A stretch of DNA of 64,000 bases from Candidatus Flexicrinis affinis (GCA_016716525.1 JADJWE010000002.1:372001-436000); one strand, 5' to 3'. Counted from the stretch's first letter, positions 1-7,557 are shown. The notes: generated from the letters alone by a model not told the origin. Program-made: numbers and translations.

Positions 1-2
1 AT

Positions 3-380
3 CACGTGCCCGCGTCGTTCGGCAGCTTCGATGGGCTGATCCTCGGCTGGGGCGGTTACGCTCATATTGCTGGACGCGGCGCACGAATCGATTTCCTCAA
101 GCAGTTTCGTACGCACGTCGACACGGGCGGCCCGATCCTCATCTCGTTCTTTGTGAACAGCGCAGTCTCAAGAAAGATGCGCTGGACATTTCGGATCGCG
201 AGAGTCATTCGCCGGATCCGCCTGAGCCGCGAGCCGGTCGAGCTGCGCGATGCCCTGTGCAACCGCTACGAGCACTACTTTACTGAGGACGAGGTCAGGG
301 CGGAGCTGGAAGCGGCCGGCTTCGAGCTGGTCTACTACGCGGCCGAGCCCTTCGGCCACGCCGTCGGCCGCGCGGTCTGA
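3..380 (+). CDS. SAM-dependent methyltransferase, C-terminal part (5' end outside window)
   Basis: The reading frame is open from the window edge, so the N-terminal SAM-binding motif I is not visible and the GTG at 6 is probably internal. The segment FDGLILGWGGYAHI resembles the post-motif region of class I methyltransferases, and the end (YFTEDEVRAELEAAGFELVYY) is the usual strand-helix C-terminus of that fold. The substrate cannot be told. A nucleotidyltransferase-like gene follows after 20 nt on the same strand, so the two may be co-transcribed in a natural-product or surface-glycan context that lies mostly to the left. Function by fold only; other Rossmann-like enzymes are less likely. 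Confidence 0.6.
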   Translation, partial: HVPASFGSFDGLILGWGGYAHIAGRGARIDFLKQFRTHVDTGGPILISFFVNSAVSRKMRWTFRIARVIRRIRLSREPVELRDALCNRYEHYFTEDEVRAELEAAGFELVYYAAEPFGHAVGRAV

Positions 381-400
381 CGCGCCTCGCCGCCTTCCCC

Positions 401-1588
401 ATGTCCCGCCAAGCCACGCCCGACCGAAGCTCGCTGCAACTGATCGCCGACGTACTCGTCGGCCGTCGCGTGGCATCGGATGTCGACGCAAACGCGTGGC
501 CGCAGATTCCCCAACGGGCGGAGCATCACGGCCTCGCGCCGATGCTCTATGCGGCGCTGCGTCTGCAGGACCTGCCGGGCGAGGCACAGCCCGCACTTCA
601 GTCGCTCGCTGTGTCAGTTCGCCAACATGCCGTGCACTGGATGCTGCTCGAACGGGCGCAGGTCGAAATCGCGCAGGCTCTCGACCACGCCGGCATCCCG
701 GCGATCTGGCTGAAAGGCGGAGCGCTCGCGCACACCCTCTACCCCGATCCGGCGCTGCGCCCGATGGTCGATCTCGACGTGCTGGTGCCATTCGATCAGC
801 GCGAGGACGCGCTGCGCGTCGTGCAGTCCACCGGCTACGACTTCTACGAGATGGACGAGTCGCTGCTGGGTCGCTCGGACAATGTGCTTCGGCAGAAACT
901 CTCGCATCACTACCACCTGCGCGACGGTCCTGGCGGTCACGTCATCCTCGAGCTGCACTTTCGTCTGCTATCCTATGACGATTCGTCGCTCTCGCTGGAC
1001 GATCACGCGTGGTTCTGGTCGCAACGGACCCCGGTGCGTCTTTCCGACGGCACCATGCTCGACACGCTTTCGCCCGACGCCCATCTGCTCTATCTCTGCG
1101 CACATGCGTTAATCCAGCATGGCCGGGATGACTTCCGCCTCTTGCGCTATCTCGACATTCACCTATTGATCCAGTTCTCCTACATCAACTGGACAGTGGT
1201 GACCGAGCGGGCGATCCAGCTGGGCTGGACACCGGCGGTGGAGGAAACGCTGCGGATGTGCAGGGACTACTTCGCGACGGAGTTGCCCGAGGATGTTCTG
1301 CACAGGTTGGCGCAGTCCCGATCCGCGCTGGGCGTCGAGCGGGTCGAGCGCATGGCGGGCGCCGGCAACCGCTGGGAGCGCGTGCGGACTAACCTGCGTG
1401 CGCTGTCGGTTCGCGAAGCGATTGTGTATGCCGCGCAGATCGTTATCCCGCGGCCACCGTACATGCGCAGCCGGTACCGCGTTCCTGAAGGCAGACCCGT
1501 CTGGCCATACTATCTGCGCCGCTGGGCCGATCAGGGAAGCGAGGTCGCAGCCTCGACGTGGAAGTGGCTAACCGGGCGGTATCGGTAG
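401..1588 (+). CDS. NTP_transf_5-type nucleotidyltransferase family protein
   Basis: A 395-residue soluble protein. Around residues 100-130 it reads AIWLKGGALAHTLYP followed by RPMVDLDVLV. This matches the conserved LKG..L..Y and R..DxDxLV blocks of the uncharacterised nucleotidyltransferase family (PF14907-like), where the DxD pair would bind metal and nucleotide. The remaining roughly 260 residues are helical with no recognisable second domain. Family members occur in capsule, lipopolysaccharide and peptide natural-product clusters, but the reaction is not established. It starts with ATG 20 nt after the methyltransferase stop and probably shares its transcript. No downstream gene continues the operon; a repeat-rich intergenic region follows. 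Confidence 0.7.
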   Translation: MSRQATPDRSSLQLIADVLVGRRVASDVDANAWPQIPQRAEHHGLAPMLYAALRLQDLPGEAQPALQSLAVSVRQHAVHWMLLERAQVEIAQALDHAGIPAIWLKGGALAHTLYPDPALRPMVDLDVLVPFDQREDALRVVQSTGYDFYEMDESLLGRSDNVLRQKLSHHYHLRDGPGGHVILELHFRLLSYDDSSLSLDDHAWFWSQRTPVRLSDGTMLDTLSPDAHLLYLCAHALIQHGRDDFRLLRYLDIHLLIQFSYINWTVVTERAIQLGWTPAVEETLRMCRDYFATELPEDVLHRLAQSRSALGVERVERMAGAGNRWERVRTNLRALSVREAIVYAAQIVIPRPPYMRSRYRVPEGRPVWPYYLRRWADQGSEVAASTWKWLTGRYR

Positions 1589-1760
1589 CGCGCGACTCCA
1601 CGCGGTCGTCTGCAAGACAACGATGAGGACGCGACACGATCGGGACGACGCATGGCTCGGCGAGGCAATGATTCACTATTACAGCAACGGGTGCCGGTTT
1701 CAAATGGACGCCCGCACCTCCCCTACTCCGCCGATGCAGTCATCAAACCGCCGACAGGCG

Positions 1761-1902
1761 CGAACGCACACAGGTGCATTCCGTGGGCGGGGACGCTCCC
1801 GCCCACATGCCACATCGCACCGCAAGGCGCGATGTGGGTGCGCCACGTAGAGGCGCACGTCAGCCCCCACCGGCGCCTGAGGTGGCAAGCTTTTAGCTTG
1901 CG
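1761..1902. repeat. 142-nt multi-hairpin repeat, copy 1
   Basis: This stretch recurs without any indel at 4946-5087 (offset 3185) with about seven substitutions. It folds into a series of hairpins: GTGGGCGGG with CCCGCCCAC (1783-1791/1798-1806), a 9-bp stem 1810-1818/1829-1837, GTGCGCC with GGCGCAC (1838-1844/1852-1858) and GCAAGCT-TTT-AGCTTGC (1885-1901). A weaker stem sits near 1764-1779. In the second stem the pair A1812-T1835 is C-G in the other copy, which is a compensatory change. It could be a structured RNA, a REP/MITE-like element or a recombination site; the sequence alone does not decide. Confidence 0.8.
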
Positions 1903-1997
1903 GGTTAGCCTAAGGTGGTCCGGGAGCCCAGTGACCGGTAGGAGCACGGGTCGAAGCGACGTGTTGCACAACCACCCGCTGGCACCTTAGGCTAACC
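1903..1997. repeat. 95-nt segment bounded by a perfect 15-bp inverted repeat
   Basis: GGTTAGCCTAAGGTG at 1903-1917 is exactly complementary to CACCTTAGGCTAACC at 1983-1997. The 65 nt between them have no coding content. The segment abuts the end of the 142-nt hairpin repeat and is absent from the second copy of that repeat, where different sequence starts right after position 5087. This looks like a small non-autonomous element or the arms of a large hairpin. No clear target-site duplication is visible. Confidence 0.6.
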
Positions 1998-2032
1998 GAC
2001 CCCCAGCCTACACGAGCGTTGGCACCCTGCAG

Positions 2033-2056
2033 GTCAAGCGGCGCCATGGCTGCCGC
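2033..2056. repeat. 24-nt direct repeat, left copy
   Basis: The sequence from GTCAAGCGGCG to GGCTGCCGC at 2033-2056 is identical to 5207-5230. Both copies lie about 120-130 nt beyond a copy of the hairpin repeat in the same orientation. Both flanks of the recombinase region therefore derive from one duplicated segment of about 290 nt whose middle has diverged or been replaced. Confidence 0.75.
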
Positions 2057-2154
2057 AAAACCGGCACTTGTGATTGGTAGCAACAATGGGGTTGACACCG
2101 CCATGCTTCCGTGTGATCCGTGCCGTTTGCGCGCGTTTACAGCAGCATACTGAC

Positions 2155-2346
2155 CTAAGGGCGGACCTTTCGTCCGGTACTACCCTGACGACTGTCTTTT
2201 TCACGCACAATCTGCCATACGCGCGCCGTTGATAATTTGTACTCGCACGAAATCTGTTTGAGCGTCCAGCCCGCGGCATAGAGTTCGCGCATGCGCGCGT
2301 TGCGCTCGGTTTTCGGCGCGTTAAGCGCATTGTCGGGCCGTGTTGG
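2155..2346 (-). other. HTH-encoding frame after the recombinase stop (possible +1 frameshift tail or small gene)
   Basis: Just after the recombinase frame stops, the frame one base further along on the same strand stays open to 2155. It encodes about 60 residues with a clear helix-turn-helix: ERNARMRELYAAGWTLKQIS then LSTARVWQIVREK. Such HTH segments occur as separate regulators or as terminal domains of recombinases. The same frame, stop and HTH are kept in the decayed recombinase copy at 34352-34550. A joined recombinase-HTH protein would need a +1 shift near 2340-2390. No good start codon with a ribosome site is seen, so it may be a frameshifted C-terminus. Confidence 0.5.
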
Positions 2347-4201
2347 TTCTGAAGCCGTATAGAGCCAGCGCAGGATGAATCCTGAGGCGGATCCGAGCGA
2401 TGGGATACCGCCCGAAAACGCGCCCGTTGGGGTCATAAATCGCTTCATCACTGTCAGGTGTGGTGAAGCGGTTTTTCGTTCCCTCAAGCTCCCCGTGGCC
2501 GTTTGATCCGTCCTCAGGATCGTCAGGCCCGTCGTCATCGTCAAACAGCTCTGCTCGCAGACACAGGTATTGGTCCGCCCAGGGATGCAGTCGGAAATCC
2601 ACGATTCTTCCATCATCCAGGTCAACGACGAGGTACTCAAACAGACTTGCAGCGAGCCGAGATCTTTCGTCGCTATCCGCGTCGGCCCACAGATCGATCA
2701 ATCGGCTGAACGCCGCCATCACGTGTTCCAGCTCGAGCGCCTTCTTCTGGTGATCCGTTGTCCGCGCTTCCCAGAACGCGATCTGCCGCTCGCGATCTCC
2801 GCGATCCCGATAGAACTCCTCAGCCGTGATGACCGCGTTCTTATACAGGTCCAGCAGATTCGCCAATTGTTGCTTGAGTACGGCAATGGCGGCACGCCGC
2901 TCGGCTTCGAAGCCCTCGCGTTCTACGTCGGCCTGACTCGTCCGCAGCGCCAGTTCCAGCATGAGCTGATGGGCTTCCGGCTTCAACGTCATGAGCTGCA
3001 CGAGCCGCAGGAAGTCGCCTTCGATCTGGTCTGCGCGCACCGATCGCCGGGTACACCCGCACCGTACGCCTTCCGCGTGCCGGTAGCGCGGACGATCCAT
3101 GTTCGTCCCACTCAGGCGCGATCTGCGCCGCAGATTGCCTTCCTCGCGCGCGATCGCTTCGCATCTGGCGCAGTACAGCAACCGGAGCAGTCCGTACGGA
3201 TACACCCGATCGACCGATCCGGTCGGACGTGTCGTCACACTGCGCTGCTCCTGCACCCGTGCCACACGGCGAAGGAGGTCGAGGCTGAACACGGCGCGCC
3301 CGGTATCGTACAGGACCGCGGCGTTGTCTTCCGTCTCGTGTGCCACTCGCTCCTTGGCCCGACCATCCGTCACGATGCCTGCGTACTCACGCCAGTTGGC
3401 TACGACGCGGCGCACGTCGTCACTGCTGAACAGTCGCGGAATCCCCCACCGATCCCGGAACGCCCATCCTTCGCGGGTGAGCGATTTGGCGATGCGGCTG
3501 TAACCACCCTTGTTCTCGGCGTATAGCTCGAGGACCCGTCGGGCTGCGTCGTGGTAGCTCCGCCATACGGCCCCCTCAACAGGGGATTCGCCGCCGCTCT
3601 CTCCACCTTGCCATCCGCCCGCGGGCAGTTTCCACGCGCCGGCCCCCGACGGAATGAGATAACCATGCGCGTTTCGCACCGTTCCGAACGGCGGCATTCC
3701 GACCGTGATCTGCCTGCTCTTGCGGTGCCGGATGCTGTCGCTGGCTCGCCGTGATCCGTCTAGCGCGTACATCTCATCGATGAACGCCTGCATGAAAAGA
3801 CTCATCCGTCCGTCCGGCGTCTTGATGTCCATCATGCGGTCGGACACCGCGACGTACAGTTTCACGTCGCTGCTGGAGAGTTCGTCGAACAGCTTCAACG
3901 CACGCCACGTATTGCGCATGGCTCGCGAGGTATCGTTGACCGCCAAGACGGCGACGTCCGGGTCATTGACGCGCGCCTTCAGAAGCAGCCACTGCGGGCG
4001 GTTGCTCTCCTTCGTCCCGGACTTGTGCTTCTCGGCGTCGGCGTACCACTCGGGTATCCAGCCGTACTTGTCACAAGCCGCTTGTAGGTTGGCGCGTTGC
4101 CGTTCGGGGCTCTTGAGGTCGGACTCGTTCTTCGTCTGGGAGAGGCGGATGTAACAGAGGGCGACGCGGCGTTCGATGTGCGAAGGGGGATTCCGTTTCA
4201 T
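2321..4201 (-). CDS. Large serine recombinase (resolvase/invertase superfamily)
   Basis: A 626-residue site-specific recombinase. The N-terminal resolvase domain has the nucleophile serine at about residue 21 (YIRLSQTKN) and the downstream arginines in LAVNDTSRAMRN. A recombinase domain follows, then a zinc-ribbon region (CARC and CGC, about residues 345-395), a coiled coil and an acidic C-terminus with LFEYLVVDLDDGRIVDF. I chose ATG 4201 over 4222 because GGAG lies 7 nt upstream. Such enzymes integrate or excise phages and mobile elements. The flanks carry a duplicated 142-nt hairpin repeat and 24-mer, but no cargo gene is obvious. A decayed copy lies at 34.3-35.6 kb. An HTH follows in the +1 frame. 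Confidence 0.9.
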   Translation of the reverse strand: MKRNPPSHIERRVALCYIRLSQTKNESDLKSPERQRANLQAACDKYGWIPEWYADAEKHKSGTKESNRPQWLLLKARVNDPDVAVLAVNDTSRAMRNTWRALKLFDELSSSDVKLYVAVSDRMMDIKTPDGRMSLFMQAFIDEMYALDGSRRASDSIRHRKSRQITVGMPPFGTVRNAHGYLIPSGAGAWKLPAGGWQGGESGGESPVEGAVWRSYHDAARRVLELYAENKGGYSRIAKSLTREGWAFRDRWGIPRLFSSDDVRRVVANWREYAGIVTDGRAKERVAHETEDNAAVLYDTGRAVFSLDLLRRVARVQEQRSVTTRPTGSVDRVYPYGLLRLLYCARCEAIAREEGNLRRRSRLSGTNMDRPRYRHAEGVRCGCTRRSVRADQIEGDFLRLVQLMTLKPEAHQLMLELALRTSQADVEREGFEAERRAAIAVLKQQLANLLDLYKNAVITAEEFYRDRGDRERQIAFWEARTTDHQKKALELEHVMAAFSRLIDLWADADSDERSRLAASLFEYLVVDLDDGRIVDFRLHPWADQYLCLRAELFDDDDGPDDPEDGSNGHGELEGTKNRFTTPDSDEAIYDPNGRVFGRYPIARIRLRIHPALALYGFRTNTARQCA

Positions 4202-4366
4202 GACAGTCTCCGTAGATAGCAAATGGCACGCCCCCTGCCGACCTGCTAGAGTCTGTCGGTAGGTCGTGCGCTAGGACACATAGTGCAGGACCAGAACGCC
4301 GGGGTGTTGACCGCACTTCGGCGTTCGCTTTGGATGCACTCACAGTAATCCGATCGCGAATCCGTG

Positions 4367-4645
4367 TCAAGTTTTCGCGGCGTGCCGATCGCGGTTGAGT
4401 TGACGCACGAGCAGCTCGCTCACGACCTGCAGGAAGTGCGCCAATCCATCGACAACCGATTGTTCAGAATAGCCGGCTTCACCTGACAATTCGGACATCT
4501 GCTCACCGATATGTTGGGCGAATCGCTGGAAAACTTCGGCAGTGGGGACGAAATACACGGTCTGAACCGATGCGAGATTCGTCTCGTGCGCTGCGCCGTT
4601 GTCTTTGTGCTGGTCTGTGCTCGTGCGAACCAAGCTGTCCCTCAT
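4367..4645 (-). CDS. Small hypothetical protein upstream of the recombinase
   Basis: A possible 92-residue acidic protein with a helical C-terminal half (SVVDGLAHFLQVVSELLVRQL) and no family I recognise. It reads in the same direction as the serine recombinase and ends 165 nt before that gene's start. No strong ribosome-binding site precedes ATG 4645. Its composition is less repetitive than the shadow frames nearby, which argues for a real gene. It could be an accessory factor of the mobile element, but that rests on position alone. Confidence 0.4.
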   Translation of the reverse strand: MRDSLVRTSTDQHKDNGAAHETNLASVQTVYFVPTAEVFQRFAQHIGEQMSELSGEAGYSEQSVVDGLAHFLQVVSELLVRQLNRDRHAAKT

Positions 4646-4945
4646 TGATATCTGGACAACTCAGTTTGTCATATCGCGGTCCGCCAACCTGTCGATTTTT
4701 CGACTTTCTGCAGAGTAGTTTTTCAGTTCCGGGTGCGATTCTTCCGCCGCGTGTAGATGACGCTTTGATCGTATCCCCGTTTACTATGGCGGTACGGCAG
4801 CTCTGACTGGCTCGGCACTGCTGGCATAGCTAGACATTGGCCTGAACGGCGAGCCCTTCTGGCTTGTACGACCACGTTCGGCAAGACCCGACAGAAGTTA
4901 GGTGCCGACTTGCGTGTCACACGCCGATTCGCGCCACACGAACTT

Positions 4946-5087
4946 CGAACGCACGCAGGTGCGTCATGTGGGCGGGGACGCTCCCGCCCACATGCCCCAT
5001 CGCACCGCAAGGCGCGATGGGGGTGCGCCACGTAGAGGCGCACGTCAGCCCCCACCGGCGCCTGAGGTGGCAAGCTTTTAGCTTGCG
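4946..5087. repeat. 142-nt multi-hairpin repeat, copy 2
   Basis: This copy matches 1761-1902 in the same orientation and at the same length. Its first main stem is longer (CATGTGGGCGGG with CCCGCCCACATG), and the stem at 4995-5022 has a C-G pair (4997/5020) where copy 1 has A-T. The GCAAGCT-TTT-AGCTTGC hairpin and the GTGCGCC/GGCGCAC hairpin are identical in both. Unpaired spacers are also largely conserved, so the duplication looks recent. Confidence 0.8.
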
Positions 5088-5206
5088 AACGGTCCCGCCG
5101 CTACGCCAACTCCATAGACGGCAATCTCGGCAGCCTCCAATGCACCCGTCTGCGACGGCTGCATTGCGGCGGGAGCGTGGCATCGCGCCAGCGATGCGGC
5201 GCTGCT

Positions 5207-5230
5207 GTCAAGCGGCGCCATGGCTGCCGC
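5207..5230. repeat. 24-nt direct repeat, right copy
   Basis: Identical to 2033-2056. Together with the hairpin repeat it brackets the recombinase region in direct orientation, about 3.17 kb apart. Recombination between the two flanks would remove the recombinase gene. Confidence 0.7.
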
Positions 5231-5250
5231 GCCACCCATGGCTTACAGGT

Positions 5251-5430
5251 CTACCAACAGACACCGTTGGCCGTCGCCTGAGCGTCGCTGGTGCGGACGA
5301 TAAACGTCGTCACCATGTCGTCGCAGTTCGGCACAACAACGCCCCATCCCCGGCACTCCGCGCCATCCTCAATGGCGAAATAGTCTGTAACCGGATACTC
5401 TAAGGAGTAGACTTGGTGGGCGGTAGGACC
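5251..5430 (-). pseudogene. Possible 3' remnant of an unknown gene cut by the hsd island
   Basis: On the minus strand this stretch reads YSLEYPVTDYFAIEDGAEC and VVVPNCDDMVTTFIV. The composition looks like real protein rather than the Arg/Ala/Pro-rich reading typical of shadow frames here. It has no start of its own and, read further upstream, runs antisense into hsdM. It may be the tail of a gene truncated when the hsd island arrived. It matches no family I know, and chance is a serious alternative. Confidence 0.22.
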
Positions 5431-5455
5431 GCGCTTCGCAAGGGTTACGGACACG

Positions 5456-6985
5456 GTGACATCCAACGCAAACGGCCTGAGCGCCGAGATGAAGGCGACG
5501 CTGTGGGCGGCCGCCGATAAGCTGCGCGGCAACCTCGACGCCGCCGAATACAAGCACGTCGTGCTGGGCCTGATCTTCCTCAAGTACATCTCGGATTCGT
5601 TTCAGGAGGTGTACGACCAACTGGCAATGGAGCCCGACGCCGAGACGTACAACATCCCCGAGGACCGCGACGAGTACGCCGCGCGCAACGTGTTCTGGGT
5701 GCCGGCGGAGGCGCGCTGGAAGACGCTGCAAGGCGGCGCAAAATCGCCGCAGATCGGCGTGGACATCGACAAGGCGCTGGCGGCGATCGAGCGCGAGAAC
5801 CCGACTCTGCGCGGCATCCTGCCGCAGAACTACGCGCGCGCCGACCTCGACAAGCGGCGGTTGGGTGAGCTGGTCGACCTGATCGGCGGGATGGCGCTGG
5901 GCGGCAGCGAACGGCGCTCGGCCGACATCCTCGGCTACGTGTTCGAGTACTTCCTGGAGCGCTTCGCCGCGGCCGAGGGCAAGAAGGGCGGCCAGTTCTA
6001 TACGCCCCGGCCGGTGGTGCGCCTGCTGGTGGAGATGCTGGAACCGTACAAGGGGCGCGTGTACGACCCGTGCTGCGGCAGCGGCGGGATGTTCGTGCAG
6101 TCCGAGGAGTTCGTGGAGCGCCACAGCGGGCGCGTGGACGACATCTCGATCTACGGGCAGGAGAGCAACCCGACGACGTGGCGGCTGGCGCGGATGAATC
6201 TCGCGATCCGCGGGATCGAGAGCAACCTCGGCCCGCACGCCGCCGATACCTTCCACGCCAACCTGCACCGCGACCTGCGCGCCGACTTCATCCTCGCCAA
6301 CCCGCCGTTCAACATGAGCGACTGGGGCGGCAATCTGCTGTCGGACGACGCGCGCTGGCAGTTCGGGACGCCGCCGGCGGGCAACGCCAACTTCGCGTGG
6401 GTGCAGCACATGATCTACCACCTGAGCGCGACGGGCCGGGCGGGCTTTCTGCTGTCGAACGGGTCGATGAGCAGCAACACCGGCGGCGAGGGCGCGATCC
6501 GGCAGGCGATTGTGGAGGCCGACCTGGTCGACTGCATGGTGGCGCTGCCGCCGCAGTTGTTCACCAGCACTCAGATCCCCGTGTGTTTGTGGTTTATCAA
6601 CAAGCGCAAGCCGGCCGACCGGCAGGGGCAGACGCTGTTCATCGACGCGCGCCAGATGGGCGAGATGGCCGACCGGACGCTGCGCGTGCTGACCGACGAC
6701 GAGATCGCGCGGATTGCCGGGACGTACCACAACTGGCGGACGGGCGAAGGCGAGTACGCCGACGTGGCCGGCTACTGCAAGAGCGCGGCGCGCGACGAGA
6801 TCGCCGGGCATGGTTACGTGCTGACGCCGGGGCGGTACGTGGGCGCGGCGGAGGTGGAGGACGACGGCGGGCCGTTCGAGGAGAAGATGGCGCGGCTGAC
6901 CGAGACGCTGTGGGAGCAGTTCGCCGAAAGCGCGCGGCTGGAACAGGCGATCCGCGACAACCTGGCGGGGTTGGGCTATGAGTGA
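5456..6985 (+). CDS. hsdM: Type I restriction-modification system, DNA methyltransferase subunit HsdM
   Basis: A 509-residue N6-adenine methyltransferase, the M subunit that pairs with HsdS to methylate and direct DNA recognition. The N-terminal HsdM helical domain reads LWAAADKLRGNLDAAEYKHV. The SAM-binding motif is YDPCCGSGGMFVQS (about residue 203) and the catalytic motif is NPPF (about residue 282). Length is normal for the family. The start is GTG 5456, the first start in frame that keeps the conserved N-terminus. The stop overlaps the ATG of the next gene. The last roughly 90 nt are copied in pieces at 7523-7547 and 7795-7843, marking insertions between hsdM and hsdS. Confidence 0.95.
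   Translation: MTSNANGLSAEMKATLWAAADKLRGNLDAAEYKHVVLGLIFLKYISDSFQEVYDQLAMEPDAETYNIPEDRDEYAARNVFWVPAEARWKTLQGGAKSPQIGVDIDKALAAIERENPTLRGILPQNYARADLDKRRLGELVDLIGGMALGGSERRSADILGYVFEYFLERFAAAEGKKGGQFYTPRPVVRLLVEMLEPYKGRVYDPCCGSGGMFVQSEEFVERHSGRVDDISIYGQESNPTTWRLARMNLAIRGIESNLGPHAADTFHANLHRDLRADFILANPPFNMSDWGGNLLSDDARWQFGTPPAGNANFAWVQHMIYHLSATGRAGFLLSNGSMSSNTGGEGAIRQAIVEADLVDCMVALPPQLFTSTQIPVCLWFINKRKPADRQGQTLFIDARQMGEMADRTLRVLTDDEIARIAGTYHNWRTGEGEYADVAGYCKSAARDEIAGHGYVLTPGRYVGAAEVEDDGGPFEEKMARLTETLWEQFAESARLEQAIRDNLAGLGYE
6894..6918 (+). repeat. hsdM-tail segment X (source copy)
   Basis: This 25-nt stretch near the end of hsdM recurs at 7523-7547 with a single mismatch (G/A at the fifth position). 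The copy begins immediately after the stop codon of the first YgiT-like gene. It is one of three core-gene tail fragments duplicated around inserted accessory genes in this operon. Confidence 0.85.
6935..6983 (+). repeat. hsdM-tail segment Y (source copy, 49 nt)
   Basis: The last 49 nt of hsdM, up to the ATGAGT that starts the next gene, recur exactly at 7795-7843. There the same ATGAGT starts hsdS. The ancestral arrangement was therefore hsdM overlapping hsdS directly, and the genes between 6978 and 7785 came in later. Confidence 0.92.
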
Positions 6986-7295
6986 CGGGCCAGACTATGC
7001 CGAACTCCGGCGCATCTTTGAGGCGAAGCGGTACATACTGACGGCGCATGCGTCGAGCCGCGCGATCGAGCGTGATATCGACGATTTTGAGATCGAGGAG
7101 GCGGTAATTGCCGGCTCGGTGATTGAGGACTACCCGGACGACAAGTACAGCCCGAGCTGCCTGATCCTGGGGCGCACGCAGAGCGGGCGTATCCTTCATG
7201 TACACTTGTGTTATCCACCCAAGGTGAAGGTCATTACCGTGTACGAGCCGTCCCCCGACGAGTGGGAACCGGACTGGAAGACGAGGAAGCCGTGA
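6978..7295 (+). CDS. DUF4258-type protein, probable toxin of a toxin-antitoxin pair
   Basis: A 105-residue protein with the DUF4258 pattern: HASSRAIERDIDDFEIEEAV near residue 25, then a strand-rich core (LILGRTQSGRILHVHLCY) and KVKVITVYEPSPDEW at the end. The basic, compact fold resembles RelE/MqsR-like RNase toxins, and DUF4258 genes are commonly followed by a YgiT zinc-finger antitoxin, as here. The ATG overlaps the hsdM stop by 8 nt and its TGA overlaps the next ATG by one base, so translation is coupled. Its first codons (ATGAGT) lie inside the duplicated hsdM tail. Toxicity is inferred from context. Confidence 0.8.
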   Translation: MSDGPDYAELRRIFEAKRYILTAHASSRAIERDIDDFEIEEAVIAGSVIEDYPDDKYSPSCLILGRTQSGRILHVHLCYPPKVKVITVYEPSPDEWEPDWKTRKP

Positions 7296-7522
7296 TGGAC
7301 GAATGCCTGTACTGCAAAGGTCAGTTGGAAGAGAAGCGGGTGTCCCGCGTGCAGGAGTACCACGGGCGCTGGTACCTGATCGAGAACGTACCGGCGCTGG
7401 TGTGCCGGCAGTGCGGCGAGACGTTCTACACGCCGCAAGCCCACAGCCTCGTGCTGCGCCTTGTCCGCGAGTCGGCCGAGCCGGTGCGGACGGAGCAAAT
7501 GGCCGTACTCGATGCATCGTGA
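7295..7522 (+). CDS. YgiT-type zinc-finger protein, probable antitoxin
   Basis: A 75-residue protein with two CxxC motifs (CLYCKG near residue 4 and CRQCGETFY near residue 37), as in the N-terminal zinc domain of MqsA/YgiT antitoxins. The C-terminal HTH of MqsA is absent, as in many short YgiT proteins paired with DUF4258. ATG 7295 shares its A with the DUF4258 stop codon, which fixes the start. A copy of 25 nt from the hsdM tail begins directly after its TGA. Confidence 0.82.
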   Translation: MDECLYCKGQLEEKRVSRVQEYHGRWYLIENVPALVCRQCGETFYTPQAHSLVLRLVRESAEPVRTEQMAVLDAS

Positions 7523-7547
7523 GGCTAACCGAGACGCTGTGGGAGCA
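7523..7547 (+). repeat. Copy of hsdM-tail segment X
   Basis: Matches 6894-6918 with one mismatch. It ends where new sequence (AGGACACCCC) begins, 10 nt before the ATG of the second YgiT-like gene. It is out of context here and encodes nothing. Confidence 0.85.
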
Positions 7548-7557
7548 AGGACACCCC

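Larger units (their letters stand above)
1589..2154. other. Intergenic region with hairpin repeat, inverted repeat and 24-nt repeat
   Basis: There is no convincing gene in these 566 nt; the short open frames come from the GC-rich repeats. The region holds the first copy of the multi-hairpin repeat (1761-1902), a 15-bp inverted repeat (1903-1917 with 1983-1997) and a 24-nt sequence (2033-2056). The hairpin repeat and the 24-mer both recur on the other side of the serine recombinase. From about 2138 the sequence matches the region near 34336, next to the decayed recombinase copy, so a mobile-element boundary probably lies close to 2138. Confidence 0.7.
4646..5455. other. Intergenic region with second hairpin repeat upstream of hsdM
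   Basis: These 810 nt hold no secure gene. They contain the second copy of the hairpin repeat (4946-5087), the right copy of the 24-mer (5207-5230), a possible minus-strand gene remnant (5251-5430) and a short palindrome TACTC-TAAG-GAGTA (5396-5409) about 47 nt before the hsdM start. The hsdM promoter should lie here, but I could not pick convincing -35/-10 boxes. Confidence 0.6.

Noticed and set aside
1623..2104. Several short open frames on both strands in the repeat region
   Set aside because: They translate hairpin arms and repeats; nearly the same peptides appear at the second repeat copy, and no frame has coding character.
1761..5087. CRISPR array or tracr-like RNA for the hairpin repeats
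   Set aside because: There are only two copies, 3.2 kb apart, with no regular spacers and no cas genes. No CRISPR array was seen anywhere in the window.
5369..6811. A 480-codon open frame opposite hsdM
   Set aside because: Low-complexity Arg/Ala/Val composition and full overlap with an unmistakable HsdM make it a shadow frame.
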